Source: Paraburkholderia guartelaensis
GTDB taxonomy: Bacteria > Pseudomonadota > Gammaproteobacteria > Burkholderiales > Burkholderiaceae
Length of the DNA stretch: 64,000 nucleotides
Direction: 5' to 3'
NCBI RefSeq assembly: GCF_004353905.1
Contig: NZ_SMOD01000029.1
Coordinates: forward strand, 44,468-108,467
Positions within the stretch are counted from its first letter, which is position 1; every line of letters begins with the position of its first letter. Made by a program: the position numbers and the translations under genes. Positions 63,741-64,000 of the stretch are shown here, piece after piece. Below the pieces are notes generated by a model, which saw only the letters and a list, made by a program, of their open reading frames with translations, did no database searches and was not told the DNA's origin.

Positions 63741-64000
63741 AAATGTCCGCTTTTGGCCAAGTTCAAATGTCCGCTTTCGAGTTGCCCGTAGCCTGACCGG
63801 CCGCTGGAGGTCCAGCGCCGGAGCTGCGATGGCTGCAACAGAACGGATAACCATGACGATGTGCGAGCTGGACAGATTCAAGGTCATTGAGGACGTGGTG
63901 GACGGCAGGCTTACGCCAACGCGCGCCGCGGAACGTCTCGGGCTGACGACCCGGCAGATCCGGCGGCTGGTGGCGCGACTCCGCGAGCATGGGCCGCAAG
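63741..64000 (+). mobile_element. Left end of an insertion sequence (probable ISNCY/IS1202-like)
   Basis: Two copies of AAATGTCCGCTTT (63741-63753 and 63765-63777, 24 bp apart) mark a terminal region, followed by a transposase reading frame that runs off the window. The left flank changes from AT-rich intergenic DNA. The right end, and therefore target duplications, cannot be seen. Family assignment rests on the N-terminus of the transposase. Confidence 0.65.
63829..64000 (+). CDS. Transposase N-terminus, cut by window end
   Basis: 57 codons are visible from the ATG at 63829 (ATG at 63853 is also in frame and fits the family start MTMCELDRFKVIEDVVDGRL). The sequence continues TPTRAAERLGLTTRQIRRLV, then ARLREHGPQ, a helix-turn-helix as in ISNCY-family and other DDE transposases. 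GGAG precedes the start by 8 nt. The catalytic domain lies outside the window, so activity cannot be judged. Confidence 0.7.
   Translation, partial: MAATERITMTMCELDRFKVIEDVVDGRLTPTRAAERLGLTTRQIRRLVARLREHGPQ

Overview
The window is GC-rich (roughly 65-68% by eye), densely coded, and has no tRNA, rRNA or CRISPR. Gene content and protein style point to Burkholderiaceae, most like Paraburkholderia/Burkholderia/Caballeronia: a PrkA-YeaH-SpoVR operon, a kgu/ptxS 2-ketogluconate operon, an rbs operon, short DUF2795- and PGDYG-type proteins, and an RND efflux operon with a NodT-type outer-membrane lipoprotein. The mix of catabolic, transport and stress genes with few housekeeping genes suggests a secondary chromosome or accessory part of a chromosome. 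That is inference; no replicon-defining gene is present.

Layout. 1-6 kb: a membrane TPR protein cut by the left edge, a PspA/IM30 protein, a ribbon-helix-helix protein and a class A penicillin-binding protein, followed by a terminator and a cluster of DnaA-box-like 9-mers. 6-14 kb: a DsbA-fold isomerase, a three-gene RND efflux operon with 4-bp overlaps, and its divergent TetR regulator with a palindrome between them; then small genes. 14-21 kb: a C45-type acyltransferase/peptidase, a CBS-tailed ClC protein, a GST, and a YeiH exporter divergent from its LysR regulator. 21-26.5 kb: kguE-kguK-kguT-kguD-ptxS behind a perfect 16-bp palindrome close to the known PtxS operator. 26.6-33.6 kb: an intramembrane protease, small proteins, a Spy-like protein, an Lrp regulator with a lysine-dehydrogenase-like gene behind nested inverted repeats, a CydX-like micropeptide coupled to a P-loop kinase, a lipoprotein and CorA. 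33.7-42 kb: rbsBACRK followed by a chemoreceptor ending in a CheR-tether pentapeptide. 42-51 kb: a hydratase-like gene, then prkA-yeaH-spoVR and a SulP transporter. 51-58 kb: a GH1 beta-glucosidase with a sugar ABC importer and a translationally coupled LacI regulator, behind a promoter with a perfect 16-bp operator. 58-62.5 kb: an IclR regulator convergent with an MFS / CoA-transferase / citrate-synthase-fold lyase operon. 62.7-64 kb: a DUF2092-type lipoprotein and the left end of an insertion sequence cut by the window edge.

Three sugar operons (2-ketogluconate, ribose, beta-glucoside) each carry their own LacI-family regulator inside or at the end of the operon and a matching palindrome at the front, so each looks like a self-contained autoregulated cassette. 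The least explained items are the CydX-like micropeptide away from cydAB, the transporter/CoA-transferase/citryl-CoA-lyase-like operon of unknown substrate, the His-rich optional N-terminal extension of SpoVR, a 9-bp tandem repeat inside rbsA, and the DnaA-box cluster without a replication gene.
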